64,000 nucleotides of DNA, taken from Meles meles (Eukaryota; Chordata; Mammalia; Carnivora; Mustelidae). A program made the translations under genes and the position numbers. Every line of letters starts with the position of its first letter. Position 1 is the stretch's first letter. Below are positions 36,901-45,578 of this stretch, piece after piece. The DNA is taken from the NCBI RefSeq assembly GCF_922984935.1, contig NC_060069.1, positions 162,611,625-162,675,624 of the forward strand. Reading direction: 5' to 3'. Under the pieces are notes generated by a model. That model did no database searches, was not told the DNA's origin, and worked only from the letters and a program-made list of their open reading frames with translations.

Positions 36901-37745
36901 CGTTCTCCCGACTCTTCCAGGACGCCTTGCAAGAGATGTACAACCAGAAGGGCACGTTCCCGGGACAGCAGTTCAAGCCCCCACGCCGGCCCTGGACGCT
37001 CCTGAACTTCCTGTCCTGGGCCACCGTCCTCCTGTCTCCTCTCTTCAGTTGTGTCTTGGGCGTCTTTGCAAGTGGCTCGCCCCTCCTGATCCTGACGTTC
37101 CTGGGGTTTGTCGGGGCAGGTAACGAATGTGAAGGACGCGGCTCAGGCTGGGGGTCTTCTGTGCCGGAGCCTGGGAGCCGTCGAGGTGGCCGGCCCGTCG
37201 GGAGCGGGGTCCCCCCAGAGTCTTTCTGGCCTCTGTGCACTATGCCACAGGGTCGTGCGTCCCAGGGCCATCTGCCTACCTGTTCTCGTGGCATCATGCG
37301 CTGCTGCTGGGGGCGGGCTCCTGGGTCTGCGAGACGGTCTGGGGGGGTCTCTGAGGACAAGGCCATTACTTGACAGCCCTGCGCACAGTCCCGGGCTCTC
37401 AGGATGCCCGCGGAGCCTTAGTCGATGGTCGATGGTCGGGCGCCCAGGCTCTCCCCCACCAGGCCCACCCCCCCCCCCCGTGCCCCCCAGACCAAGCTGG
37501 CCCCGCGTGGGAGCGGGGAGAGAGCAGGGAGAGGGCTGGCTTGCCGACCCCACAAAGGTCAGAGGCAAAAGGTCGGGACCGCCCTACCCCACCGTCAGGT
37601 TTTCCGACTGGACGGCCAAGCGGCCAGTCTAACCTTGCCTTTCTCCTGTCTTAAAGCGTCCTTTGGAGTCCGCCGGCTAATAGGAGTAACTGAAATAGAA
37701 AAAGGCTCTAGCTACGGAAACCAGGAATTTAAGAAAAAGGAGTAA
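21781..37745 (+). CDS. AGPAT3: AGPAT3, 1-acyl-sn-glycerol-3-phosphate acyltransferase gamma (8 coding exons, complete)
   Basis: Transfers an acyl group from acyl-CoA to the sn-2 position of lysophosphatidic acid and other lysophospholipids; a membrane enzyme of ER and Golgi (family knowledge). Joined coding exons: 21781-21958, 27869-28038, 28607-28768, 29633-29786, 30315-30417, 32780-32855, 36921-37119, 37657-37745. These give 1131 nt, 376 aa plus stop, the same length as human AGPAT3. Seen in the protein: a hydrophobic segment about residues 13-37; acyltransferase motif I NHX4D at 95-101 (His96, Asp101); motif III EGTR at 176-179; a conserved LPRTKG block at 205-210; and C-terminal membrane segments about 306-347. 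The protein ends in KKKE, compatible with a dilysine ER-retrieval signal (inference). The start is strong: A at -3, G at +4, with an in-frame TGA 12 nt upstream. Every junction is GT/AG and intron phases are consistent. Identity rests on remembered family sequence, without alignment, but is near certain. Confidence 0.97.
22188..22262 (+). repeat. Short degenerate tandem repeat with GCATATTTCGGG motif
   Basis: GCATATTTCGGG occurs twice, each time followed by a TTTGAGG or TTTTGGG stretch, giving about two units of roughly 40 bp. Confidence 0.6.
23590..24560. other. CpG-dense intronic block, possible CpG island
   Basis: Very rich in CG dinucleotides (for example GGCGCCGCGG, CGGACGCGGACGAGCG), in strong contrast to the repeats around it. 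Contains a tandem duplication of GGACGAGCGTGAC at about 23883-23910. No promoter element such as a TATA box is evident. It may be an intragenic CpG island or simply part of the GC-rich isochore. Confidence 0.4.
25670..26045 (+). mobile_element. Ancient L1 3' end, strongly GC-enriched
   Basis: The order of short matches follows the L1 ORF2 end and 3'UTR: CCGGCAGTGGATGAACGCAC (from CAATGGATGAATGGATAAA), CACACGGATGAAACCGCAGGA (from ACATGGATGGACCTAGAGGGC), then GTGTTAAGAGGGTGCG (from AATGGTTAAGATGGT). Many A/T positions have become G/C and CpG. Recognised from memory; a profile search is needed for the subfamily. Confidence 0.5.
26209..26256 (+). repeat. Minisatellite of six 8-bp units (TGTCTCCG-type)
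   Basis: Six adjacent octamers: TGTCTCCA, TGTCTCCG, TGTCTCCG, CGTCTCTG, CGTCTCCG, TGTCTCCC. Confidence 0.85.
26340..26835 (-). mobile_element. Ancient L1 ORF2/3' fragment, antisense and GC-enriched
   Basis: Reads as reverse-strand L1: GAGAGTAAATTCATCCTTTTACAG, then GCATTTGGGCCATTTGGGTGG, ATCACTGGGTTGTCCAG, GTGCATTCCCAGTGGCG, GTGTCTCGCTGTGATTTGG and ATGACTGACGGTACCGAGCATCTTCTCG, in consensus order. Substitutions are mostly towards G/C. Tail-to-tail with the plus-strand relic just before it. Confidence 0.55.
27238..27278 (-). repeat. MIR-like fragment
   Basis: CCGTAAACGGGGAAACTGAG followed by GCCCAGGTAGTCAGG is the reverse complement of the MIR core. Confidence 0.5.
27869..28038 (+). CDS. AGPAT3: AGPAT3 coding exon 2 (catalytic motif I)
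   Basis: Acceptor CCACAG at 27863-27868; donor GTGAGC at 28039. Completes codon 60 as Gln and encodes residues 61-116. Contains the NHX4D acyltransferase motif (His96 and Asp101), which supplies the catalytic His-Asp dyad in this family. Confidence 0.95.
28039..28606 (+). other. AGPAT3: AGPAT3 intron between coding exons 2 and 3 (568 bp)
   Basis: GTGAGC to CGCCAG. Contains a MIR-like core near 28.43-28.47 kb and, at its start, imperfect repeats of GGGGTGAGYRACATGGGG. No additional exon seen. Confidence 0.9.
28428..28475 (+). repeat. MIR-like fragment
   Basis: GTGCCTCAGTTTCCTTGTC followed by TCTCAGATGGCATGCCTGCC matches the MIR core. Confidence 0.45.
28607..28768 (+). CDS. AGPAT3: AGPAT3 coding exon 3
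   Basis: Acceptor CGCCAG; donor GTGAGT at 28769; phase 0 on both sides. Encodes residues 117-170, including the motif II region (LLYVPLIGWTWYFLEIVF, residues 126-143), which is hydrophobic and probably lies at or in the membrane. Confidence 0.95.
28769..29632 (+). other. AGPAT3: AGPAT3 intron between coding exons 3 and 4 (864 bp)
   Basis: GTGAGT to GTGGCAG. No repeat or extra exon recognised; short G- and C-homopolymer runs near 29040 and 29215. Confidence 0.9.
29633..29786 (+). CDS. AGPAT3: AGPAT3 coding exon 4 (motif III EGTR)
   Basis: Acceptor GTGGCAG; donor GTGAGG at 29787; ends in phase 1. Encodes residues 171-221 with the glycerophosphate-binding EGTR motif at 176-179 and the LPRTKG block at 205-210. 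Confidence 0.95.
29787..30314 (+). other. AGPAT3: AGPAT3 intron between coding exons 4 and 5 (528 bp)
   Basis: GTGAGG to CCCTGCAG. Includes a G-rich imperfect tandem stretch at about 30230-30275 (GGGGCCCAGCGGGGTATGG and variants). Confidence 0.9.
30315..30417 (+). CDS. AGPAT3: AGPAT3 coding exon 5
   Basis: Acceptor CCCTGCAG; donor GTGAGC at 30418; ends in phase 2. Completes Val222 and encodes residues 223-255 (AAVYDVTLNF onward, then YGKKYEADMCV), with two bases of Arg256. Confidence 0.95.
30418..32779 (+). other. AGPAT3: AGPAT3 intron between coding exons 5 and 6 (2.4 kb)
   Basis: GTGAGC to AAACAG. Contains a poly-C run at 31020-31037. A good acceptor-like CCCCTTTGCTGCAG ends at 31466, but no matching AGPAT3 coding sequence follows. 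No transposon recognised. Confidence 0.9.
31020..31037 (+). repeat. Poly-C run of about 18
   Basis: An uninterrupted C homopolymer flanked by further C-rich sequence; length is prone to sequencing error. Confidence 0.9.
32780..32855 (+). CDS. AGPAT3: AGPAT3 coding exon 6
   Basis: Acceptor AAACAG (AG at 32778-32779); donor GTAAAG at 32856. A 76-nt exon that completes Arg256 and encodes residues 257-281, ending in LHKLYQEK. Confidence 0.94.
33940..34480 (+). mobile_element. Ancient L1/HAL1 ORF1 relic
   Basis: Follows L1-family ORF1 in sense and in order: TAGATGACAGACTGGATGCAG, GGGTTCCAGAAACACAGG, GGAATGGGGGAAATAAAGAG, AGTGAAATTGTGGAACACGA, GAGAAGATCTTAGAGTAACTGG and GAATGACCGTGAAGCTGACA. The frame is broken throughout, so no protein is made. 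HAL1 is possible because ORF1-only elements are common among old copies. Confidence 0.6.
34570..34750 (+). mobile_element. A-rich L1-like sequence
   Basis: A-rich sense-type sequence (AGTAAACCCAGAGAGAATAG, GAAGATAATAAACATAGCATCAG) resembling old L1 coding sequence, probably the continuation of the preceding relic. Weak evidence. Confidence 0.35.
35647..35839 (-). mobile_element. CAN-SINE with clear target-site duplication
   Basis: Poly-T, AAGATTTTATTTATTTATT, then AGATCACAAGTAGGCAGAGA, the GGGACTCGATCCCAGGACC box and the end GAGCCACCCAGGTGCCCC. Flanked by 11-bp direct repeats AAGGTCTTTTT at 35636-35646 and 35840-35850. The internal spacer is the type I associate with mustelids. Confidence 0.95.
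35861..36030 (-). mobile_element. CAN-SINE, second of a tandem pair, more diverged
   Basis: Poly-T of 14, GGCTCGATCCCACCACCCTG, ATCATGACCTGAGCTGAAACC and CCAACTGAGCCACCCAGACG. Same orientation as its neighbour 20 bp away, but a different, older subtype. Confidence 0.9.
36921..37119 (+). CDS. AGPAT3: AGPAT3 coding exon 7 (C-terminal membrane segments)
   Basis: Acceptor CTTCCAG at 36914-36920; donor GTAACG at 37120; ends in phase 1. Encodes residues 282-347. Residues about 306-330 and 333-347 are strongly hydrophobic and form one or two C-terminal membrane segments. Confidence 0.95.
37120..37656 (+). other. AGPAT3: AGPAT3 intron between coding exons 7 and 8 (537 bp)
   Basis: GTAACG to CTTAAAG. 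GC-rich with a C-run near 37466-37480; no repeat or extra exon recognised. Confidence 0.9.
37657..37745 (+). CDS. AGPAT3: AGPAT3 last coding exon and stop codon
   Basis: Acceptor CTTAAAG (AG at 37655-37656). Completes Ala348 and encodes residues 349-376, ending in EFKKKE and then TAA at 37743-37745. The terminal KKKE fits a KKXX retrieval signal if the tail is cytosolic (inference). Confidence 0.95.
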
Positions 37746-39516
37746 TTACCGGCTGCGGCGGCGCTCACGTAACCTGACGGTGGCGTCCATTAACTCGATT
37801 AGACACAGAACACACACAGATCGGAACAGAAGACCCTTAGAAACGATTTGTCTTAATAACTGGTGACTAATATTGACCAGGAAACCTTGAGCCAAGAGAG
37901 AAGCCGTCGGAGGCCCCTGCAGAGGAAGACTCCGGCCGCACCCCTGCGCGGGGCCGAGTCCACCTTCCGAGCAGGGCGCGGGAGCCGGGTGTGTGCGGGG
38001 CGGCGGGGGTGGCCACGCCCGGGTCACGGGTCCCACCCTGATGTCATCTCGAGAGAATTCTGCCGCCAGAGGGGGCCTTTGGACGCTTTCTCTTCTTAAA
38101 CTTAGATCCCATTTTTGTTCTGATCGGTTATTTCGGGAACTCACCCTGGCTCTTCCCCACCTCCCTTGCCCTCAGCGAACTTTCCGTGTCCTTCCCGGAG
38201 GGAGGACATGCAGGTCCCAGGCCCCCGGAGCGCCCAGCGCCCGCCCGTGAGCTGGTGCCCAGAGCGCTCCGGGGGCCGAGCACCCCGAGTGTCGGACGGA
38301 CGGGTAGCCCCACTTCACGGTCAGACCCCCGCTTTCCTGTCTCCTCCCCAACCCCGTGCGTGGGTACCTTGCATCTGTTTTTATAGTTAAGGGGACCCTT
38401 CCCCGGTTGCTGGAGCCCCTGTCCCTCTTTCCCCGGGCGGCCACCAGCAAACCTCTCCTGGCTGCAGAGTGCTCACTTGGAGCTCAGCGGCTTCTGGAGG
38501 TTTCATTTTTACAGTTGGCCCCTCGGCTATCGGCTCCCTGATGAGAAGTAGCCGTGGGGAGCCTCGCCCGCACTCTGCCTCCCTCCCTTTCCCAAGCAGG
38601 CCCCGGTCCCAGGGCTGGCCTGCTCCCGTGTGGCTGGCGTCACCCCGGGGACCTGGGGGTACCGCTCACCCTCGGCTGCCACACCGTCTCCCCTCGGGCC
38701 GTGGGGCTGGTGGGTGGAGAAGCGTGGGGGCCCCCCGCAGCCGGCTTCCCGGGCTCCGCTCAAGCATCCGCGGCTGCCCGCCCTGTCTGCGCCGGACTTC
38801 CTTCCTGAACCTCGGGCGTGCTATTTCCAAGTCACACTCCCTCGCCCTGCTTAGCAAGGGAAGGAACACTAGCGGTATTGGCTCTGGGGGCCTGGAACCA
38901 GCACTCCCAAGAGAGGCGGGTGGAATTTTCTAGGAGAGGAGGTGGAGGAAAGAGGCGTAGGAACGACAAAAACGAAATTGGATGAGAGTACCTGCGCACC
39001 GGCCCAAAGCCTGTGTTTCAGGAGGGTTTCTGGAGACAGCACGCGCTCTCTAGGGGGACGCTGCTGGGTTCTGGGTGGTCGCCGTGGTGAAGGGCGTGGT
39101 GGGGCTCAGCCCCCACGAGGCAGAGGCAGGGCAGCCCCCCCGCCATGTTCAAGCACAGCTCCCCTCCCTCCCAGCTCAGACCCCGCACTGCAGGGAGGGA
39201 CCGCCTTAGGCTGCTTTCCCTTCTGCAGCATGCCCGTCTGTGTGTGTCACGAACTCCCCAGCCCCCGGGATGTCCCGGAGCCCAGACGCGTCACCTGCAA
39301 GACGCAGATTCAAATCTCCCACCCGCTAACCCCCAGCTCTCCATGAGTTCTCTGCCCTCGGGGTTGCTGCGCCCCCGGTGAGCCCGCCGGCTTCGCTGAG
39401 CGAGCCGCGCAGACCCCCGCCGGCACGGACACCAGGGCCGGTGGGCCTGAAACCTCAGCGATTCCCTTTCCATCTAACAGATGAGCTTGCGCACTTAGTG
39501 CCAAGACCTCGCGAGC

Positions 39517-39522
39517 AATAAA
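39517..39522 (+). promoter_or_regulatory. AGPAT3: Candidate proximal polyadenylation signal AATAAA
   Basis: Canonical hexamer followed within 25-45 nt by a GGGGGTTTTGTTTGTTT stretch, a good G/U-rich downstream element. Would give a 3'UTR of about 1.8 kb. Confidence 0.55.
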
Positions 39523-42291
39523 GTCTACACCACGAATGCTTGGGGGTTTTGTTTGTTTCCAGAGGGGGATGGACTGCTTTTCATCCACCGCAGAAGGGAA
39601 AGGGAGAGGGGAACTCCTTTAATTTTTAAAATCAATCAGAATAGTGCTTTTCTTTTCTCCTTGTGCCCCACAACTGAGCCTTCTCTGTTGCTGATGTCAA
39701 TGTCCAAATTAAGCCCAAGTGCTTGGACCGAGCGGGCTGGCCGTGGTTGGGGTGCACTCAGGCACCGGGCCCTGGGCATCCCCCGCGGGCACCCCATAGG
39801 CTGACCTCGGAGCCTGGGGACCACTGGTGGCTCATCTCTCGGCTCAGACCCTCGCTGGGCCCCCAGGCACCTCCCACGCCCGCACCCCGGCCCTGCCCAT
39901 CCAGTGCAGTTCAGGTCGTCACTACCCCTCGGGGGGAGGGCCCCAGCTTGTGTATCCTCCTCTGGGGAGTTCCAGGGACTTTAAAGCTGCCTGTGGCAGC
40001 TACCAGCACCTGGGGACTCCGAGAGAGCAGTGTAAGTGACCGTCCCCACTGCTGGCGGGCCAGGAGGTGCTAGGGAAGGGCTTAGCCGGTCAGAAAGCAT
40101 GTCCTCGTTTGCAGTTCATCCAAAGCAAGAAGTGACCCTGGCCATCCGATGCTTGGTGGCAGCACAGCCCTCCTTGAGGTGTCCCCACCGTCCCTGTCCT
40201 CGAGAAGCACAGAGTCTAGCAGAAGAGAGGCGTTCCGAATGTACAAACCACAAACACAACATAAAACAACGTAAACTACACTTTGTCGTAAACAACGCAC
40301 GCGCCGTCCCTGATGCATCTAGAGTCTCCCCTCGTCTGTCCCTCCTACGCCCCCTCCAAGGCACGGGAACCTTTCCTTCCCCGCGTTTAGTTAACGTCAC
40401 AGTTGAGCTGAGCCAAGAGTGGGGCGTGCCGTTCGGGGCGATCTCCGGGCTGTCACTCTCCATGTCGCCTCCGCTGGGACACCAACTGGACAAGCCACGC
40501 AGAATCTTTACGGCCCGTTCATCTTCAGCCGAGCTGTCCAGCCCTGTGCCTCAGCTCACACTTCCAAGTTCTCACTGACCCCTGCATGCTCTCCCGGCCG
40601 GCATGCAGCGCTTGGTGTCCCGTGGCGTCCTGTGGCTTCTGACCCGTCCGCAGTCTAACCAGGCTTGGGGTGTCTGCAGTGGGCCTGGCGTGCCTGCCCG
40701 CTTCCTCTCTGGACACGGCGTGTCCGTGGCCCAGGTGCCCGCTCCTTTCTCCAGCGAGTGAGCTCCTGCTGGAAAATGAGCCTCTGTAAGTGCCCGGGGC
40801 CCCGGGGTGGGTTCCACACCCTCGTCTGTCAGGGCTGGGACACCCCAGCGCAGGGCGGGGGTGCGGGTAGAAGATGGCACGCTGTGTTCTGCTTGGCTGA
40901 GGGGTGGACACACACGAACTCAGTTTTAACATGAGCATTTGCTGCCGTCCGATTCCGTGAAATTGGTGGTATCCCCATGGGCTGCTCGGGGACGTTAAGA
41001 GTGCTTTTAGGGGACCTAGGAAATGGCCAGAGAAGCAGACACCAGCCAGCCTGGTCAGCAGCCGCATATTCTTTTCAAAGACAATGGCATTGCTTAACAT
41101 TTTTAAGCTCTGTAATGACACGTCCTCCTGGAGTTTTCTTTTCTCATCAACTTTTCAGTTTCTTAACTTCCTGTTGCGAAAGCAACGGGACAGACGTCGA
41201 ATGATAAGGCCCTGAAATGCACTAAGCCGTGTTAAGTTAAACTGAGCTACTTGAGGCCACGAAGAAATGCCTCTGGTCTGCCTGTATGTATGGTCTCAGA
41301 CCCGTGAGATTCGTACGTTGTGACAATCAAATGTGACTCACCTAGATGCCGGGAAATGCCACTGGCTTCTGAACCACAGAGACGGTCGCCAAGTACTGTA
41401 ACTGTGAATGAGCCTCTCTCTTTGGAAAACCAAGCGGACCCCCGGCTCAGTGCGTGTGATGGACGTCGGGGCTCTTTTCCCGAACTGACGGATCGGTCCT
41501 GCCTGCCTTTTGGCCAGTTTCAAAGAGTGATGAATTCTCTACAGGGTGCAAATGTATTATATGGGTGTTTCCTTTTGTACACTTCATTTTTACAAGTTTT
41601 GCTACTCACAAGCTTTATGTAGTCGAGGATAGAGGTATTTTTGGAGCTATGGGAGCCTGTGGGGGTGGGGTGGGGATGGGCGAGCTACCTGAGACTTTAG
41701 CAGTCTGCGTCCTGAACAACCAGCTGTGTCCGCCACGCTCTGTGGCGATCGCTTTGTACGTGGGCGTGTCTGCACCTGCCCTGACGGTGGTACTTTCTAG
41801 ATAAAATGCTGCAGGCGCCATGTGTGTCTCTTAAAATTGCTGCTGTCGCCGAGAGGGAGGAAATATCCAAAGGGTAAACGTTGTCTCCAGCGTGCCCGGG
41901 TCCCCCCGGGCAGTGGGGGACACCCGAGCCACCCGCCCACAGGGACCGCCCCCTCGGGGGGCCTCCTGCAGGTCACGCTTCCCAAGCTTCTCCATTTCAT
42001 GTAAGATGCTTTAGGAAGGAGAAATCGGAAAGGAGAGTGGCCATCTGGCAAGGGCAAGGGGAGAATCAGCCGGGGGACGTGCCCAGTGGCCCTGTGCCTC
42101 AACATGGGTCTTAAAAGCCATCAAGAACAAAAAGGTTTTCCAAAGTAGGCACGTATATATCAAAAATTATTTTTTTGTAACAACAAATTCATTCTGTGGA
42201 GAAAATCAAGGAACAATTTTTCTTCTTTATAAAGAAAAGAACTCTTGTTGGAACCGAGAGCTGTCCCAGGCTCTCACTTCTGCCTTGTGAA

Positions 42292-42297
42292 AATAAA
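42292..42297 (+). promoter_or_regulatory. AGPAT3: Candidate distal polyadenylation signal AATAAA
   Basis: Canonical hexamer at the end of an AT-rich stretch, followed by CTGGTGTCGCCTGTGCTC, which is GU-rich in RNA. Would give a 3'UTR of about 4.6 kb. Confidence 0.55.
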
Positions 42298-42496
42298 TCG
42301 AGCTGAAACAACCCTGGTGTCGCCTGTGCTCAGGGAGCAGCCGTCGGTGATGTGCCTCCTGTTCTGCTCCCCGTGGCCGTGGCGGCGGGGACAGGGCCAC
42401 GTCCACGCTCCGCTCAGGCCACCTGAGACCAGGCTCAGAGGAGCTATCCCTCAAGTCCCGCGTCTAGACTCGTTTTCAAAAATGTTAGTCCTCAGA

Positions 42497-42700
42497 GGGG
42501 CGCTTGGGGGGCTCCGTCGGTTGAGCCTCGGACTCTAGGTGTCAGCTCAGGTCATGAGCTCAAGGCCGTGAGATGGAGCCCCGCGTCGGGCTCCATGCTC
42601 AGCGGGAGCCTGCTGGAGATTCTCTCTCTCTCTGCCCCTCCCCCCTCGCATGCTCGCTCGCTCTCTCAAATAATAAATAAACCTCTAAAAAATAAAAACA
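42497..42700 (+). mobile_element. CAN-SINE with target-site duplication
   Basis: GGGGCGCTTGGGGGGCTCCG start, AGCTCAGGTCATGAGCTCAA, GAGCCCCGCGTCGGGCTCCA, a (TC)n stretch and an A-rich tail with AATAAATAAA. Direct repeats TTAGTCCTCAGA (42485-42496) and TTGGTCCTCAGA (42701-42712). Just downstream of the distal polyadenylation signal. Confidence 0.95.
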
Positions 42701-42726
42701 TTGGTCCTCAGAGCACACGTGTGCCA

Positions 42727-42757
42727 GCACACACACACACACGCTCACACACACAGA
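42727..42757 (+). repeat. (CA)n microsatellite
   Basis: Two short CA runs separated by GCTC, directly after the SINE. Confidence 0.85.
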
Positions 42758-43108
42758 GGGTGGGATCTGGGGTGAGGGGATGCTCTTTTCCCAGGAGACA
42801 AAACCCGAGGGCCCCGTACCTCTTGGTGCTTGGGAATGGCAGGCTTGGGCCGGACCCTCGTCCCCTACCCACGCAGCTCTGCTTGCGTGCTGGGTCCTGG
42901 TGCAGCACGACTGTCCCCAGGCAGAGACGGGCAGCTGAAGGCACCCTTAGACTCCTCCACGGAGTCTCGCGCACATCTGGGTCTCCCGGGGGTGGGCCAT
43001 GCTTCATCAGGAGGTGCCCCTGCTCTGGGGACACACCCCACCTCGGGAGACCCCGTTCGTCGGCACCAGCTCCTGGCCACCTGGTGTAAGAAGCTGGGGG
43101 GAGTGTAT

Positions 43109-43225
43109 GTACACACACGTGTGCAACACACCAGCACACGCAGGTACACGCGTGTGTTCGCGCATGCGCATCTGTGTGTGCATGGACACAGCGGGGTGCA
43201 CACAGGTCCACACACCAGTACACAC
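43109..43225. repeat. Alternating purine-pyrimidine tract (CA/TG with CG steps)
   Basis: Includes GTACACGCGTGTGTTCGCG and CATGCGCATCTGTGTGTGCA; composition favours Z-DNA. Confidence 0.8.
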
Positions 43226-44106
43226 CCCGAGCTGTAGGAGGAAGTGGGGGTGCTCCTGCAAGGGCAATCCCACTAGGGAATGGTAGGAAATCTCAACTTC
43301 ATGCTCTGGAAATCATCCCTCTTCTCACGTCTCCTCGTCTCCTCGTGTTTCACGGAAGGCCCCCCCCCACCCCGCAGGAAGTGGGTGACGTCATCAGGTC
43401 CGGCTCCAGCCCCGCCCACTCCAGGGCGGAGCCCCGCAGCCCTGGGGCCATCCCAGGAGGAGCAGGATTTGGGGATAGCGGTTGGGAGGAATGCATGGGG
43501 CGTCTGGCAGGTGGGACGATCCGGGGTTAGGGTCACAGCGTTTTCAGCTCTGCCCCCAGAAGACTCTGGCAGGTGGTTGAAGGGGTCCCCTCCCCTGTCT
43601 GGAGGGGGCCCGACCCCCTAAGATCACACCTGCGGGTCCAGTAAGGCCTGCACGCCGCCTTCCCGAGGGCTGAGTGTGGCAGGGGAGGCCCTAGCCCGGC
43701 CCGGGAGGGGTTGCCTGAGGTCCCAGAGTGCTCGGAGCCGGCTGCTGTGTGCGGGGGCCTGGGGAGGTCCTTCCAGACAAGCACACGCTAAGTGACCTTA
43801 CACCAAGACTGGGACTGGGGACAAGGACGCCTGCTCCAGGCTGTTTGCTAAGCCACTGAGGATCTAAGGGTGCCTCGGGGGCATCGCGGGGGTGGGATTC
43901 TCCTTCCATGGCAGGGGGTGGGGGGGAGGCGCATACACGGGGCCCAGAGACCTGTAAGGACTCCAGGGAGCTGCACGGCCGGAGCGCGCCTCGCCTGGCC
44001 AGGCTGTCAACCACCCGGCGGACCAGAGAGCCTCCGGGGACCCTGGCCCCATGCACCGGCCTCAGACACAAGGCATCCGGGTGAAGGACTCCAGCCATGA
44101 GGGACA

Positions 44107-44176
44107 GACAAGCAGACTCCAGCTGAGTCTTGATCACTGGACCCTGAGAGCATGGCCTGAGCCACCAGGCGTCCCT
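44107..44176 (-). mobile_element. Decayed CAN-SINE fragment
   Basis: GATCACTGGACCCTGAGAGC, ATGGCCTGAGCCACCAGGCG and TCCC keep the head of the SINE with an internal deletion. Confidence 0.5.
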
Positions 44177-45429
44177 GCTTCGACTTTTGGGAACCCCCTT
44201 TCCGGGGGCTTGGCGCAGGCGTTTCTTCCTCTTTTACAACCGCAGAAACAGATCATGGCTTGGTCTCAGCCTGGGAGAATCCCAAAGGGGCTCCTGTCAC
44301 GGAGGGCATGCGGGTGAGCCGAACTCGCCGCACCCCTGCCGCTCCCCACCCCCACCCCACACGCAAACAGTCCAAGGGCAGAGGCCGACTTTTCCTCAGA
44401 GCACAGCCGAGCCGGGATGTCCCTGTCTTGGGCTGTGGGAAGCCAGGGATGGGAGACGGACCTCGGGTGACAGCCGTCAAGCAGGTCCTGGGTCCTGCGC
44501 ACCTGCTGAGACCGCCCGGCCTCACCAGTCATCGTCCCGCACCCCAGCTCGGAGAGAAGCAGGGAGTCGGCCATGCGGGAGGCACCCTGGCTGCTGGTTC
44601 CAGCCCCTTCCCACCAGGACAGAGTCAACCCAGGGGCTCCCCGAAGGACAGGGTAGGCCGGTGGGGGGGGGCGGCAGATGGACGCGGCAAGGAGCAGCCA
44701 GCCGGGGCCACCGCTGGGGAACCGCAGAGCTGGCCGGCAGCTGAGGCAGTGAAGGCGGGTCCTGGAGAGCTGCCGTGGGAGGGGGAGCCCCAAGGGGACC
44801 TGAGCCCCGCCTCCCTGGAACAGAGGCAGAGACTCTCCGGGGCAGGCGTGCAGAGGAGAGGCGGCATGTGGGTCGGGGTGGGGGGTCCGTGCCACCAGGC
44901 CACCTGGCTTGGCTACCTGCCACCCCGCAGAGGAGAAAGCAAGCCCTGGGCCCCTAGGGCAGAGGCCGTGGTGCACTGGGAGCAAGGCGCCCGCGGGGTC
45001 CGGCCTGCGCTCCCAGGGGGGCCGGACGAGAGAGCGGGAGCCCCGAGGGTGGGAGGCACAGCCGCTCCCGGGTCCTCGAGGGGCCGGTTCTGGGTGGGGG
45101 ACAGAGGGCTTCTCGAAGAGCAGAGAAGCGTTTAGAATCCCAAGGTGTGTTATGAGGCTGCAGCCGGTCTGTCGAATTATGATCCACGGAAGGAGCGGCA
45201 CTGACCCTGACCTCGGCAGCCTTCGGCGACGTGAGACCCACGGGCCACCGCCTGGACGGGCGCTTTCGGTCCGGCCCCACGAAGGAAGTGGAGCCACAGG
45301 TTTATGCCTTCAACAGAGCCCCGCCGCAGATGCTAGACGAGCCAGGGGAGGGCTCTCCTCAGTCCCAGGTCACGGGTGGCAGGAGGTGGACAGCAGAGGA
45401 CCAGCCCCTCTTACCCACCAGGTGGCTGG

Positions 45430-45578
45430 GGCGGGGAGGGGCAGAGGGAGAGGGACTCTCCAGCAGGCTCCCCCTGAGCGTGGAGCCCCACGTGGGCCTC
45501 GATCCTCCCACCCGGAGACACGACCTGAGCTGCAACCAAGATGTGACGCTCATCCAGCGGAGCCCCCGGGGCCCCAAG
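45430..45578 (-). mobile_element. Decayed CAN-SINE
   Basis: GGGGCAGAGGGAGAGGGA, CAGCAGGCTCCCCCTGAGCG, GGGCCTCGATCCTCCCACCC and ACGACCTGAGCTGCAACCAA, ending near AGCCCCCGGGGCCCC, follow the SINE order with GC-raising changes. Confidence 0.65.

Larger units (their letters stand above)
32856..36920 (+). other. AGPAT3: AGPAT3 intron between coding exons 6 and 7 (4.1 kb)
   Basis: GTAAAG to CTTCCAG. AT-richer than the rest of the gene. Holds an ancient L1/HAL1 ORF1 relic (33.9-34.5 kb), A-rich L1-like sequence to about 34.75 kb and a tandem pair of SINEs (35.6-36.0 kb). Confidence 0.9.
37746..42315 (+). other. AGPAT3: Probable AGPAT3 3' untranslated region (long form)
   Basis: No coding exon and no recognisable SINE or L1 occurs between the stop codon and about 42.3 kb, although repeats are dense immediately after. 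The last few hundred bases become AT-rich and contain a canonical AATAAA at 42292-42297 followed by GT-rich sequence. The first SINE begins at 42497, just beyond. Human AGPAT3 also has a multi-kilobase 3'UTR (recollection). The end is an inference from sequence alone; a shorter form may stop near 39540. Confidence 0.6.

Noticed and set aside
42497..42700. Functional tRNA genes at the SINE A/B boxes
   Set aside because: The boxes belong to tRNA-derived SINEs; no cloverleaf-length gene with intact acceptor stem is visible.
44266..45297. 343-codon minus-strand ORF and overlapping 291-codon plus-strand ORF
   Set aside because: Both strands are open over the same GC-rich DNA; low-complexity composition; no splice or start context favouring either.
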